Positions 33,443-42,094 of a DNA stretch of 64,000 nucleotides are shown one piece after another. This DNA is from CAJQQY01 sp964564545 (GTDB lineage: Bacteria > Bacteroidota > Bacteroidia > Chitinophagales > Saprospiraceae). Under the pieces are notes generated by a model that had not been told where the DNA came from, did not search any database, and worked only from the letters and a program-made list of their open reading frames with translations. The number at the start of each line of letters is the position of its first letter. Position 1 is the first letter of the stretch. The translations under genes were made by a program, and so were the position numbers. The DNA lies in assembly GCA_964564545.1 (NCBI GenBank), contig CAZMBP010000147.1:1-64000 (forward strand). Reading direction: 5' to 3'.

Positions 33443-34237
33443 ATGCAAGAATATTTCGATACTAACAGAAAGCTATGGGATACTAAAACTGATTTTCATA
33501 AAAAATCTGAATTTTATGATTTAGAAAATTTTAAAACTGGTAAAAACCCTTTGAATAAAATTGAACTGGATGCACTTGGTGATGTGTCCGGAAAGTCATT
33601 GTTACATTTGCAATGTCATTTTGGACAAGACAGTTTGCAATGGGCTCGAATGGGTGCTAAAGTGACTGGAGTTGACTTCTCTCCCAATGCAATTGCTTTG
33701 GCTCAAAAACTAAATTCCGACTTAGGTCTAGATGCCAAATTTGTAGAAAGCAATGTCTTAGAGTTAGATCAAAATTTAGAAGGGAAATTTGATATTGTTT
33801 TCACCTCTTATGGAACAGTAGGTTGGCTTCCGGATTTAGACAAATGGGCTAAAGTAATTAGTCATTTTTTAAAGCCTGGAGGTACCTTTTTTATTGCCGA
33901 TTTCCATCCAGTATTATTGATGTTTGATTGGGACAAAAAAGAATTAGCCTTTCCATATTTTAATATAGGAGAACCATTTACTGAAGTGGAAGAAGGTACC
34001 TATGCAGATCGAGATGCACCTATTCAATTGAAAGAATATTTTTGGCTTCACGGGCTCTCAGACATTATCAGACCTTTATTGGCTAACGGATTGCAACTCA
34101 TTGATTTTCAAGAGTTTGCAGAAAGTCCCTACAATAGTTTTCCAAATATGACACCGCTTGATAACGGAATGTATTATTATGGAAAAAGGGAGTTAAAAAT
34201 TCCTCATGTTTATGCAATTAAAATGAAGAAAATTTAG
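33443..34237 (+). CDS. Class I SAM-dependent methyltransferase
   Basis: A 264-residue methyltransferase. Motif I has the form SLLHLQCHFGQDSLQWARMGA (near residue 50-70), followed by VTGVDFSPNAIALAQKL (acidic D of motif II) and FDIVFTSYGTVGWLPDL (motif IV region). The C-terminal part (FIADFHPVLLMFDWDKKELAFPYFN) is typical of the methyltransf_11/25 enzymes that act on small molecules. The substrate is unknown. It follows the OmpA/barrel gene by 86 bases and ends 10 bases before a hairpin. Confidence 0.82.
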   Translation: MQEYFDTNRKLWDTKTDFHKKSEFYDLENFKTGKNPLNKIELDALGDVSGKSLLHLQCHFGQDSLQWARMGAKVTGVDFSPNAIALAQKLNSDLGLDAKFVESNVLELDQNLEGKFDIVFTSYGTVGWLPDLDKWAKVISHFLKPGGTFFIADFHPVLLMFDWDKKELAFPYFNIGEPFTEVEEGTYADRDAPIQLKEYFWLHGLSDIIRPLLANGLQLIDFQEFAESPYNSFPNMTPLDNGMYYYGKRELKIPHVYAIKMKKI

Positions 34238-34246
34238 GAAAGAAGA

Positions 34247-34281
34247 TACTCACAAGGTGACTTTGAGTCACCTTGTGAGTA
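34247..34281. terminator. Perfect 15-bp hairpin between convergent genes
   Basis: Stem 34247-34261 with 34267-34281, loop TTTGA, between the methyltransferase (plus) and TonB-C (minus) genes. No clear T-run on either side, so it may terminate inefficiently or stabilise message ends. Confidence 0.65.
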
Positions 34282-34303
34282 GAATTTAACCCGATTTTAG
34301 ATT

Positions 34304-34732
34304 CTAAATTTCAAATCTAAAAGGTACTGTAATCTTAATTTTTCCAACCTTATCTCCATTGAATTCTTTGTACAATTTCGGGAAATTTCCCAATGCTTTT
34401 ATCGCTGCTTTATCACATCCTGCACCAACTGATTTTATTACTTTTAAATCTTTAATTTCACCATCAAAAGTGAACTGCAAAAGAACAGTTCCTTCTACTC
34501 CAAACTGATAGGCCAATTCTGGAAATTCAACTTCATTTTGCAATTTTTCAATTACTAATTTTTCCACCTTTCGAAATTTGTATTCATCTTCTTTAACTGG
34601 TGAAACAGTATTTTCAACTGTTGTATATGCATCGATTTGAGCATCATTATTTGCTATGGCAAATGCGTTTTGAGCCTGAATAGAAACTACTGCTAAGAAA
34701 CTTAGTGTGAATAATAAGAGTGACTTTTTCAT
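34304..34732 (-). CDS. Periplasmic TonB C-terminal domain protein
   Basis: A 142-residue protein with a signal peptide (to AQ near residue 21) and a C-terminal TonB_C domain (VEFPELAYQFGVEGTVLLQFTFDGEIKDLKVIKSVGAGCDKAAIKALGNFPKLYKEFNGDKVGKIKITVPFRFEI). It lacks the N-terminal membrane anchor and proline-rich spacer of a true TonB, so it is a free periplasmic domain that may sense or modulate TonB-dependent uptake. No TonB-dependent receptor is nearby. Single gene. Confidence 0.82.
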   Translation of the reverse strand: MKKSLLLFTLSFLAVVSIQAQNAFAIANNDAQIDAYTTVENTVSPVKEDEYKFRKVEKLVIEKLQNEVEFPELAYQFGVEGTVLLQFTFDGEIKDLKVIKSVGAGCDKAAIKALGNFPKLYKEFNGDKVGKIKITVPFRFEI

Positions 34733-34994
34733 AATGAATTTATTTTTAAATATTAATTATTTGAAAACTTACTCCGACAAGGTATAGGCAGAATAATCAG
34801 AAGGAAATTAAAAAGTGATGAACTGTTGATTTTAGAAACTGAATTGCAGAAAGCATTAGTGGAAAATTAAAATCAGGAAGATATTTTGTATTCTTGCGTT
34901 GAATTTGATAAACCAAAACAGTTAATTTATGTTTCTGATTTATTGAAATAACTCAAAATAGTTTTCTAAAAATTATAACTCAAAAAAATACATC

Positions 34995-35837
34995 ATGGAT
35001 AATAATGGTTGGATCACCGCAAAAGAATATGCAGACATCACTTATCGAAAGAAAAATGGAGTCGCTAGAATCGCATTTAATCGTCCCGAAGTAAGAAATG
35101 CTTTTCGTCCTAAAACAGTTTCTGAACTTTTTGAAGCATTTATAGATGCTAGAGAAGATCAATCAATTGGAGTAGTTTTACTTTCAGCGGAAGGGCCTTC
35201 CCCGAAAGATGGAGTTTATTCTTTTTGTTCAGGAGGAGATCAAAGAGTACGAGACAAGACTGGGTACCGAGGAGAAGACGGAATTAATCGACTCAATATT
35301 TTGGAGGTTCAACGTCAGATCCGATTTATGAATAAAGCAGTTATTGCAGTAGTTCCTGGCTGGGCAGTTGGTGGTGGTCATAGTTTGCATGTGGTTTGTG
35401 ATTTGACTTTGGCAAGTAAAGAACATGCTATATTCAAACAAACCGATGCAGATGTTGCAAGTTATGATGCAGGTTATGGATCAGCCTACTTAGCTCGACA
35501 AGTTGGACAAAAAAGAGCTCGGGAGATTTTCTTTTTAGGTAGAAATTATTCTGCTGACGAAGCGGTTGCAATGGGAATGGCAAATGCTTCGATCCCTCAT
35601 GATGAGCTTGAAGAAACGGCTTACCAATGGGCGCAAGAAATCCTTGGAAAAAGCCCAATGGCAATTAAGATGTTGAAATTTGCCTTCAATATGATTGACG
35701 ATGGATTGGTTGGACAACAACTTTTTGCAGGGGAAGCAACTAGATTAGGTTATATGACTGAAGAAGCTGAAGAAGGAAGAAATGCATTCTTGGAAAAACG
35801 AAAACCTAACTTTGATAAGTTTCCAAAGTTTCCATAA
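34995..35837 (+). CDS. menB: 1,4-dihydroxy-2-naphthoyl-CoA synthase
   Basis: A 280-residue crotonase-fold enzyme with strong MenB features: FCSGGDQRVRDKTGYRG (near residue 75), LNILEVQRQIRFMNKAVIAVVPGWAVGGGHSLHVVCDLTLAS, the segment FKQTDADVASYDAGYGSAYLARQVGQKRAREIFFLGRNYSADEA and the C-terminal GRNAFLEKRKPNFDKFPKFP. MenB closes the second ring in menaquinone synthesis. No other men gene is in the window. It is followed by a strong hairpin at 35859-35889. Confidence 0.96.
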   Translation: MDNNGWITAKEYADITYRKKNGVARIAFNRPEVRNAFRPKTVSELFEAFIDAREDQSIGVVLLSAEGPSPKDGVYSFCSGGDQRVRDKTGYRGEDGINRLNILEVQRQIRFMNKAVIAVVPGWAVGGGHSLHVVCDLTLASKEHAIFKQTDADVASYDAGYGSAYLARQVGQKRAREIFFLGRNYSADEAVAMGMANASIPHDELEETAYQWAQEILGKSPMAIKMLKFAFNMIDDGLVGQQLFAGEATRLGYMTEEAEEGRNAFLEKRKPNFDKFPKFP

Positions 35838-35858
35838 ATAAGTAATTAGACAAAAAAA

Positions 35859-35889
35859 GACCTTCCAGATTTTTAAAATCTGGAAGGTC
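35859..35889. terminator. Terminator after menB
   Basis: GACCTTCCAGAT stem (35859-35870) with its complement (35878-35889), inner A/T pairs closing a short loop. Preceded by an A-run, so it can end transcription from both directions; it lies between menB and the convergent DUF5706-like gene. Confidence 0.85.
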
Positions 35890-35912
35890 AAATTCATAGG
35901 AGATGAATTATT

Positions 35913-36506
35913 TTAAAAGAAAGAGATAACCACTCCCAAAGAAATTAATGTCAACAAAATTCCAACCGTAAAAATATTATACGCTCGTCGAACAAATGAC
36001 ATTTTCTCCCCTAGCCTTTTACCGATATAGTAAAGATCTTGAGCTAAATGAGTTTTCAAATCTTTAGGATCAGATAATGAAGATTTGATAAATTCAAAAT
36101 ATTCCTCCGCCTCCATTTCGTAAAAATTACCAAAAAAGAAAGGACTTGATTCTTCAATTGGATCTTCATTAGATCTCATTTGATCAAAATTAGATGGTTT
36201 CAAAACTGCTGCTGCTAAGTATATAGTAATAAAACTAGTAACCGCCATAACCATCAAAGGAATGATAAACATTTTTGCAAAAATAATATCAAGGTTAGCA
36301 ATAACAATCGGGATCAACGCCGCAATAATTATTGCATTCAAGCTTAACAAAACATTTGCTTTGTTATCAGCGATCGCAGTCAAATCAATATTATTACGCT
36401 GAGTGGTTCGAATAATATTAATAGTTTGTTTTGATATTCCACTTTTCTTTTTCTTCTTTTTTTTCTTTTTTTCAACTATTAGTCCTTCTGGTTGAATTTT
36501 TATCAT
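35913..36506 (-). CDS. Pycsar-effector-like (DUF5706) membrane protein
   Basis: A 197-residue protein that looks like DUF5706/PycTM. The key segment is LTAIADNKANVLLSLNAIIIAALIPIVI (an ADxKAxxLL motif running into the first membrane helix), followed by a second helix (near residues 88-110) and a C-terminal helix (near 175-195). A cytoplasmic region with NFYEMEAEEYFEFIKSSL lies between. The N-terminus holds nine consecutive lysines (near residues 13-21). Related proteins are membrane-disrupting effectors activated by cyclic nucleotides in phage defence, but no cyclase or HD domain is encoded here or next door. Housekeeping homologues also exist. Confidence 0.6.
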   Translation of the reverse strand: MIKIQPEGLIVEKKKKKKKKKSGISKQTINIIRTTQRNNIDLTAIADNKANVLLSLNAIIIAALIPIVIANLDIIFAKMFIIPLMVMAVTSFITIYLAAAVLKPSNFDQMRSNEDPIEESSPFFFGNFYEMEAEEYFEFIKSSLSDPKDLKTHLAQDLYYIGKRLGEKMSFVRRAYNIFTVGILLTLISLGVVISFF

Positions 36507-36549
36507 AAGCGTTTGTTTTCGAGTATTATAAAATAAGCAATTCTAAATT

Positions 36550-37593
36550 CTATTCCCCGAGTGTAGGAACTTTATTTTTTTGTAAAGGTAGATTAAAAGT
36601 ATCTGACTCATTAAAGAATGAGTTTATAAATCTAATCATTTCTCGTCGGTTTCTACCTCTTAATATTTCACAATCCTTAATTGTTTGAATTAATAGTGAT
36701 TTTTTTGAATAAAAAATCTCCATTTCTTTCGTTAAATCTTCTGCATGGTTTTCAAATCCCAAAAATACTCGATCTGTTTGATTTGCAATACCAAGTTCAG
36801 GATTCAACTTAACATACGATGCATTTACTAAACCTGAAAAATCAAAATCGTATGGAACGGCAATCAATTTTTCATCTTTCAAAAAGATTTTAACATTATG
36901 GTTTCGACCTAAAGACCAATCTGGATTTGCAATCATATATTGAAAAACAGACATCAATTTAATTTGATCTTCCTGATATTTATTTTGGTTCATGTTAAAC
37001 CGCTTTTCAATTTTAAAGGCATCGATTCTTGCTCTTAACTCAGCAGTATCTTCTATAACAAAACCATACTCCGTTCTTACATCTCCAGTTTGATTATCAA
37101 TATAATTGATTTTCAAAAACTGAACTCTAAAGCTTTCATCTGTAATCTGATTATATAATTTGTAAGCCAAATATTCTCTCAAAAGAAGTTGTTTTGAATC
37201 TTTGGAATCCTCCATACATTCATTTACCAATTTCATATCATTGAACTTCGAAAGGCCAGCATTAAATAAGTCATCCTTGGCAAAATGTAGTTTCAATGGT
37301 GCCAAATTATTACATTTTGATCTTCTAAATTTTCCTCGTAGCGCAACTTTAATGTTCCATGTTTGTGTTACTCCATTTTTGTCGTTGAAAGTAAGAACTG
37401 CTTTGCTCTTCTCTCGATTTTTTCGATTTCCAAAAACTTCTTCCATGTTTAATTCTAGATCAACCTCTAACATTTCTTGAAAAGAAATTTCATCAAAAAT
37501 GCTGTTATAAACTCCAGGTGTCGTATTTGCTAAAGAAATATTTGCCATCAACACAAGGGCGAAAATTTGAATAATTTGCTGTAATACTTTCAT
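36550..37593 (-). CDS. Secreted CotH-kinase-like protein
   Basis: A 347-residue secreted protein from the ATG at 37593 (signal MKVLQQIIQIFALVLMANISLANT); the upstream ATG at 37629 would place a charged tail before the signal. The C-terminal half has the pattern IANPDWSLGRNHNVKIFLKDEKLIAVPYDFDFSGL (near residues 222-252): D, N and DFD are placed as in the atypical kinase fold of CotH/spore-coat kinases. The N-terminal part has FNDKNGVTQTWNIKVALRGKFRRSKC, also resembling CotH. I therefore call it kinase-like; no activity is proven. It is transcribed towards the DUF5706-like gene (43 bases between). Confidence 0.6.
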   Translation of the reverse strand: MKVLQQIIQIFALVLMANISLANTTPGVYNSIFDEISFQEMLEVDLELNMEEVFGNRKNREKSKAVLTFNDKNGVTQTWNIKVALRGKFRRSKCNNLAPLKLHFAKDDLFNAGLSKFNDMKLVNECMEDSKDSKQLLLREYLAYKLYNQITDESFRVQFLKINYIDNQTGDVRTEYGFVIEDTAELRARIDAFKIEKRFNMNQNKYQEDQIKLMSVFQYMIANPDWSLGRNHNVKIFLKDEKLIAVPYDFDFSGLVNASYVKLNPELGIANQTDRVFLGFENHAEDLTKEMEIFYSKKSLLIQTIKDCEILRGRNRREMIRFINSFFNESDTFNLPLQKNKVPTLGE

Positions 37594-37984
37594 GTCTCTC
37601 CTTTTTAATTTTCTAGGAAATATGTTCATTTAAATTGGGGATAAAATTCGAACACAAAAGTGGGCATTAAACAAAAATATCAAAAGGTTAAACAAAGTAT
37701 ATGTATGGTTAAAACGGGACAAAACGTAAAAAAAATAAAAAAATGGTGGATTTGGTGAAAAAGAAAAAAAACAGATAAATAAGAACTAAACAGTTATCCT
37801 TCAAAATAAAAACAAAATTAAATGGACACATTTAGAACAAACAACTAAACTACTTAAAATGTTTATCGATTTTCGAAATAAAAATAAATACACTAAAAGC
37901 TAACCCTGCAATCCTCAGATGGTAATTTTGGGAAAAAACAATTAATATTATATTAACCTCAACTTATTCTAAATTAACTTAAAA
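37594..37984. other. 391-base gap without a gene
   Basis: AT-rich intergenic DNA between the CotH-like gene and the end of the AraC regulator gene. It contains A-runs and the segment GGGACAAAACG near 37712, but no frame longer than about 30 codons, no clear promoter box and no strong hairpin that I can support. Confidence 0.5.
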
Positions 37985-38869
37985 TCAATATTTTTTTCGA
38001 AATTCAATTGGAGTTAATTCTGTGTATTTTTTAAAATATTTTACAAAATTGGTGGGATCTTCAAAACCAGTTTTATAACTGATTTCTTTGATACTAAGAG
38101 AAGTGTTCATCAAAAATCTTTTTATCTCCAAAATTAAAGAATCATTGATATAAGTTTTGACAGGTTTATTCATCAATTCTTGGGTGATTCGATTTAATTT
38201 TTTGGTAGACATTCCCATTTCATTGGCGTAGAATTGGACTTGGCGAGAATTAAAAAGATGTTTATTAAGCAAGTTTTGAAACTGATTAAATTCGATTTGA
38301 TATTTTGAAACTGGTAAAGTGGATTGATTCTTTTTTCTAATTCGCTCAGATATTCCTAGAAATATTTTCAAAGAAGATTGAATAATTTCTTCGGTTAGAT
38401 TATCATCTGGTGCATCGTATTCTTTTTTTATTCGATTCACCAAGCTTTCAAAAATAATCATTTGTTCCTCCTCCAAATTTATCACAGGAGAATATAAATG
38501 ATAATTATAAAGACTTAGTTCTTGCATCAAGTGAGAACTAAGACTTCCACGCTCAATAAAATTTTCGGTAAAAAGTAAAAAGTAAGCTTCCCGATCATCA
38601 TTACTTTGAAAGGCCTGAACTTGGTCTTTGGCTATGAATATGATACTTCCCTTTTTATAGTCATAACTTTTAAAATCAATAAAGTGTTTGCCTTCACCTT
38701 CGAGGATAAAAAGGATCGCATAAAATCGAATCCTGTGTGGTCGATAAGGATCATGGGTGGTAGGTAAATTACTATCAAGAATTTCTTTATTAGAAACTAT
38801 GGCAAATTCAAAAGCCTTATTATGAAGATTAGGTAAATCGACACCTGGTATATGTTTTTCGACTTTCAA
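37985..38869 (-). CDS. AraC family transcriptional regulator
   Basis: A 294-residue protein with an N-terminal cupin-like sensor (RIRFYAILFILEGEGKHFIDFKSYDYKKGSIIFIAKDQVQAFQ) and a C-terminal AraC HTH domain (about residues 200-294: FYANEMGMSTKKLNRITQELMNKPVKTYINDSLILEIKRFLMNTSLSIKEISYKTGFEDPTNFVKYFKKYTELTPIEFRKKY). The ligand is unknown. It starts 18 bases after the hydratase gene, which probably forms one transcript with it, so it may regulate that gene or respond to its substrate. Confidence 0.9.
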   Translation of the reverse strand: MKVEKHIPGVDLPNLHNKAFEFAIVSNKEILDSNLPTTHDPYRPHRIRFYAILFILEGEGKHFIDFKSYDYKKGSIIFIAKDQVQAFQSNDDREAYFLLFTENFIERGSLSSHLMQELSLYNYHLYSPVINLEEEQMIIFESLVNRIKKEYDAPDDNLTEEIIQSSLKIFLGISERIRKKNQSTLPVSKYQIEFNQFQNLLNKHLFNSRQVQFYANEMGMSTKKLNRITQELMNKPVKTYINDSLILEIKRFLMNTSLSIKEISYKTGFEDPTNFVKYFKKYTELTPIEFRKKY

Positions 38870-38887
38870 AAATTTGTCATTTTTTAT

Positions 38888-39649
38888 TTACTTAATTGAA
38901 AACTCAACGGAGCCAAGGTTTTCTACTTCAACTTTCACCGTTTGATTTTTTTCTAAATAAACAGCCGAAGTTGCCGCACCTGCCATGATATAACTTCCTT
39001 CAGGAATGACTTGGCCATATTGGGCACAAAGTCTTGTTGCAGCTACCGCAGACTCCCAAGGATCTCCTAAAATAGCTTTTGATGATCCTGATTGAACAAC
39101 TTCACCATTAATGATTAAATCCATTTTCAAGTCACCAATTGGTGTATTCACATCATGCCATTCTCCTACTACAAAACCAGATGATGAACAGTTATCAGCG
39201 ATTACATCTTCTAATGAGAATTTAAAATTCTGATATCTAGAATCTATAATTTCAATGGCTCCAGCAACTCCAGAAATGTAATCTTTTATATCATCCATTG
39301 AGACCTCTTGAGTAATTTCTTTTTTGACTAAAAAACAAATTTCTGGCTCAGCACGAGGATGAATAAATTTTTCTAACAATACATTTTCATTTTTTTCGAT
39401 CAACATCCCATCAGTCAATCTTCCCCAAATCATATCGTGAACTCCCATTTGAACCATCTTAGCTTTGCTAGTAAAACCAAGTTTTACTCCAACTAATTTT
39501 TCTCCTCTCTCATATCTTTTCGCAATTGAATCTGCTTGAATTCCGTAAGCTTCTTTTTCCGAAAATTTATTTTCCAAACTCAATTGAGAAATTGGTTTTG
39601 CATTTAAAGCAGCTTCATCTACAATCTTAGCTAAATCGTTCAAATTCAT
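38888..39649 (-). CDS. 2-keto-4-pentenoate hydratase family protein
   Basis: A 253-residue protein of the fumarylacetoacetase/MhpD-DmpH fold. Markers are VGVKLGFTSKAKMVQMGV, the metal-ligand region HPRAEPEICFLV (near residue 105), GAIEIIDSRYQNFKF and the late LGDPWESAVAATRLCAQYGQVIPEGSYIMAGAAT. The family includes 2-oxopent-4-enoate hydratase and 4-oxalocrotonate decarboxylase of aromatic meta-cleavage; which one cannot be told from sequence alone. No other meta-cleavage gene is in the window. It is immediately followed on the message by the AraC regulator. Confidence 0.85.
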   Translation of the reverse strand: MNLNDLAKIVDEAALNAKPISQLSLENKFSEKEAYGIQADSIAKRYERGEKLVGVKLGFTSKAKMVQMGVHDMIWGRLTDGMLIEKNENVLLEKFIHPRAEPEICFLVKKEITQEVSMDDIKDYISGVAGAIEIIDSRYQNFKFSLEDVIADNCSSSGFVVGEWHDVNTPIGDLKMDLIINGEVVQSGSSKAILGDPWESAVAATRLCAQYGQVIPEGSYIMAGAATSAVYLEKNQTVKVEVENLGSVEFSIK

Positions 39650-39712
39650 TTTTTCCTATTTATAATAATTAAATGATTAATCGTTTTGTTCCTATAAAAT
39701 CTAAAGAGCGAG

Positions 39713-39750
39713 TGATCGTAAAATGTAAAACATTCAACGTCCAACGAATC
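39713..39750. repeat. Dispersed short repeat, copy 3
   Basis: Contains GATCGTAAAATGTAAAAC and CATTCAACGTCCAACGAA, a degenerate version of the sequence at 2747-2780 and, inverted, at 15583-15610. It lies between the hydratase gene start and the antiporter gene end on the minus strand. Confidence 0.45.
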
Positions 39751-39754
39751 AAAA

Positions 39755-41053
39755 TTAATGCTTATTATCTCCTTGATTATCAATTACTTCTGTAATAGAT
39801 GGTGCTTTCCATCTTTCAGAACCAATTGGTTGTCCTTCCGCTTTTTTTATGGCAACTCCAGTTTTCTGTTTATCCAAAATCATCGCAATCGTCATAATTA
39901 AACTAGTACCTATAATGATAAAAAGTAAAATTCCAGAGTTAAAAGCTTCCACTTTTGCTGCTTCAGGAATTTTATAAAATAATAGAATTGTAATCAATCC
40001 ACGTGGTGCAATATAAAGTTGAGGATTAATATCTTCACCAATTGTTGGTCGTAACAATAGGTAACGAATTATATAAATGGAAGCGATAATTAATCCACTT
40101 ATGATGGCAACGGTCAAACTATTCAAGGATAATAAATTAATCGATAATCCAAAAATCACGAAGAAAAATGTTCGAACGACAAAAGCTGTTTCCATCGTAA
40201 TAACATGTAATCCTTCATAAATGTGATTGGCTTTTTCTAATTGCAACCATCGACCTAATGGGCCTTTGAAAAAAAGTTTCATATTTGCGATGATCAAACC
40301 AAAAATTAAAATTACAATCAAAGCAGAAAGATGCATTTCCTTCCCTACTCCATATAAAAGAAGTAAAACTGCAATCAATAAAAACAACTTGGTATGACTC
40401 CGAATATTTTGAAAAATAAAGATGATTAAATAACTGGCAATAAAAGAAACCACAATAGTCAATAATACATTTCCTCCATAGCCAACCAATCCACCACCAT
40501 GATCACCTGCATCTCCTAATTGACCCGTCAAATAGTAAAAAACAATAATTCCCAAAATATCTGAAAATGTACTTTCATAAATGTGAAATTCTTTTTTGGT
40601 AGGATTTAAACCGGTGACACTTGGGATAATAATTGCACTTGACAAGATTGATAATGGTGTCGCATAAATCCAAGCCTTCTCCATGGTCATTCCATCCGCA
40701 GCATAAAAATAGTATAAAATCTCCGCCGCAATATATATTGAAGCTAGTAATCCAATCAATGCAATGGCCATAGCTTTGGCTATCGGAATGTATTTTTCTC
40801 TTTTTAATTCTAACTCTAAGGCAGCTTCCAAAACAATCATAATCAATCCTACCGTTCCAAGTAAGCCTAAAATTGGTTTGAGTGTCGCTGGTTCAATCTT
40901 TACAAATAACTGGCATAATACTCCAAAAGCGATAAGCATTAGCACCGAAGGAATATTCGTTTTTCTAGACATCTCACCAAAGAAAAAAGAAATTATAATG
41001 ATCGCAGATACTGCAATCAAAATCATTTCGGTACTTAAATTAGACAAATCCAT
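39755..41053 (-). CDS. Cation:proton antiporter (CPA1/NhaP type)
   Basis: A 432-residue protein with about 12 membrane helices of the Na+/H+ exchanger fold (PF00999). Typical blocks are VLMLIAFGVLCQL, LIMIVLEAALELEL, the discontinuous-helix region ATPLSILSSAIIIPSV, and YESTFSDILGIIVFYYL, containing the Asp expected in helix 6. The C-terminus is short (about 30 polar residues). It exchanges Na+ or K+ for H+ across the inner membrane. It is the last gene of a minus-strand set with the MscS-like protein (39 bases upstream) and the ATPase, suggesting a common role in ion or osmotic balance. Confidence 0.85.
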   Translation of the reverse strand: MDLSNLSTEMILIAVSAIIIISFFFGEMSRKTNIPSVLMLIAFGVLCQLFVKIEPATLKPILGLLGTVGLIMIVLEAALELELKREKYIPIAKAMAIALIGLLASIYIAAEILYYFYAADGMTMEKAWIYATPLSILSSAIIIPSVTGLNPTKKEFHIYESTFSDILGIIVFYYLTGQLGDAGDHGGGLVGYGGNVLLTIVVSFIASYLIIFIFQNIRSHTKLFLLIAVLLLLYGVGKEMHLSALIVILIFGLIIANMKLFFKGPLGRWLQLEKANHIYEGLHVITMETAFVVRTFFFVIFGLSINLLSLNSLTVAIISGLIIASIYIIRYLLLRPTIGEDINPQLYIAPRGLITILLFYKIPEAAKVEAFNSGILLFIIIGTSLIMTIAMILDKQKTGVAIKKAEGQPIGSERWKAPSITEVIDNQGDNKH

Positions 41054-41092
41054 ATTTTTAATTTTATAAATTTTCTTTTTGTAAATGTTTTG

Positions 41093-42070
41093 TTATGAAA
41101 TCACTTTGCAAGTAAAATTTCTCTCTCTTATCATCGTCACCAAATCTTGCAAATGACTTTCTTCTTTCACTTCTACCCTAGCCAAAAATGTTTTTGATTC
41201 AACATTTATAGATTCCACCTGAGGTTTAAATCGTAAATCTAAATAAGGTGCAGTTGTAAATAAATCCTCTAGAAATGAAAAGTAGTCCTTTTTAATTTCG
41301 AGGTCTTTTGGTTGAATCTCTAATTCATAAAACCCTCCTACTTCTTCCCCTGACAATAAGGTGTATCCATTAGAAATCAAGTTTGAATAATTGACAAATT
41401 GAACTCCTTTTTGTGTTCTCAATTTCAAACCAAGTCGACCTAACTTAAATATAACTCCTTGACTATCAAGAGTTTTCAACCGTTTTCCATCTTCTATCGA
41501 TTGATCAAATTGAACGATTCTTCCACTAAAATAATTTTTGACATGATTAAATCCTGCTGCTAAAATAACCAAGGCTAAAATGCCATGATAGATCGGATTT
41601 ATTAAGATAAATGCACCACCCAAAATCAACAAGGCAACTGCTTCAAAAATCAGGAGCGAATGCTTTATGATACTTTTTATATTACTCTGGAATTTTCCTA
41701 AAAAGTTATATTTAATTAAAACTCGATTAATAAAGTGAAGTAAAAAATACAACCCAAAAAAGAATAATGCTGTTAAAAAAAATCTCCACCAAGTAACTAA
41801 TTTTAATGTTTTAGTTTCCTTCGTGATGACAGTTTTTGGTTGTGTTTCTTTTTGTTGAACATTGATAATGGCAACATTTACCTTTCCACTATCTCCTTGA
41901 GAATAAAATTCGGTCAACTGATTTAATATCTCATTTTTTGTAGAATCATCAGATATTACAGCGTCTAATACCGAGGTATCTTTTGGCACATGCTGTTCCG
42001 CTTCATGCTGAGCAAAACTCAAAATGAAAACACTACAAATCAAAAAGACAGTTCCTAATATTTTTTTCAT
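41093..42070 (-). CDS. MscS-like channel domain membrane protein
   Basis: A 325-residue protein with a signal peptide (MKKILGTVFLICSVFILSFAQ), a periplasmic segment of about 65 residues, three membrane helices (near 93-115, 136-155, 160-177) and a cytoplasmic MscS-like beta domain. The segment HVKNYFSGRIVQFDQSIEDGKRLKT, GVIFKLGRLGLKLRTQKGVQFVNYSNLIS follows the pattern of MscS (TM3b followed by the beta domain with its N-x-x-I-S/P-N-like turn). It would gate with membrane tension. It lies 24 bases after the ATPase gene and 39 bases before the antiporter. Confidence 0.7.
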   Translation of the reverse strand: MKKILGTVFLICSVFILSFAQHEAEQHVPKDTSVLDAVISDDSTKNEILNQLTEFYSQGDSGKVNVAIINVQQKETQPKTVITKETKTLKLVTWWRFFLTALFFFGLYFLLHFINRVLIKYNFLGKFQSNIKSIIKHSLLIFEAVALLILGGAFILINPIYHGILALVILAAGFNHVKNYFSGRIVQFDQSIEDGKRLKTLDSQGVIFKLGRLGLKLRTQKGVQFVNYSNLISNGYTLLSGEEVGGFYELEIQPKDLEIKKDYFSFLEDLFTTAPYLDLRFKPQVESINVESKTFLARVEVKEESHLQDLVTMIRERNFTCKVIS

Positions 42071-42094
42071 ATAATTAAAATACTCAATACTTAA

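Noticed and set aside
37630..37984. A gene in the gap before the AraC regulator
   Set aside because: Stop codons occur in all frames at short intervals; only AT-rich intergenic sequence is visible.
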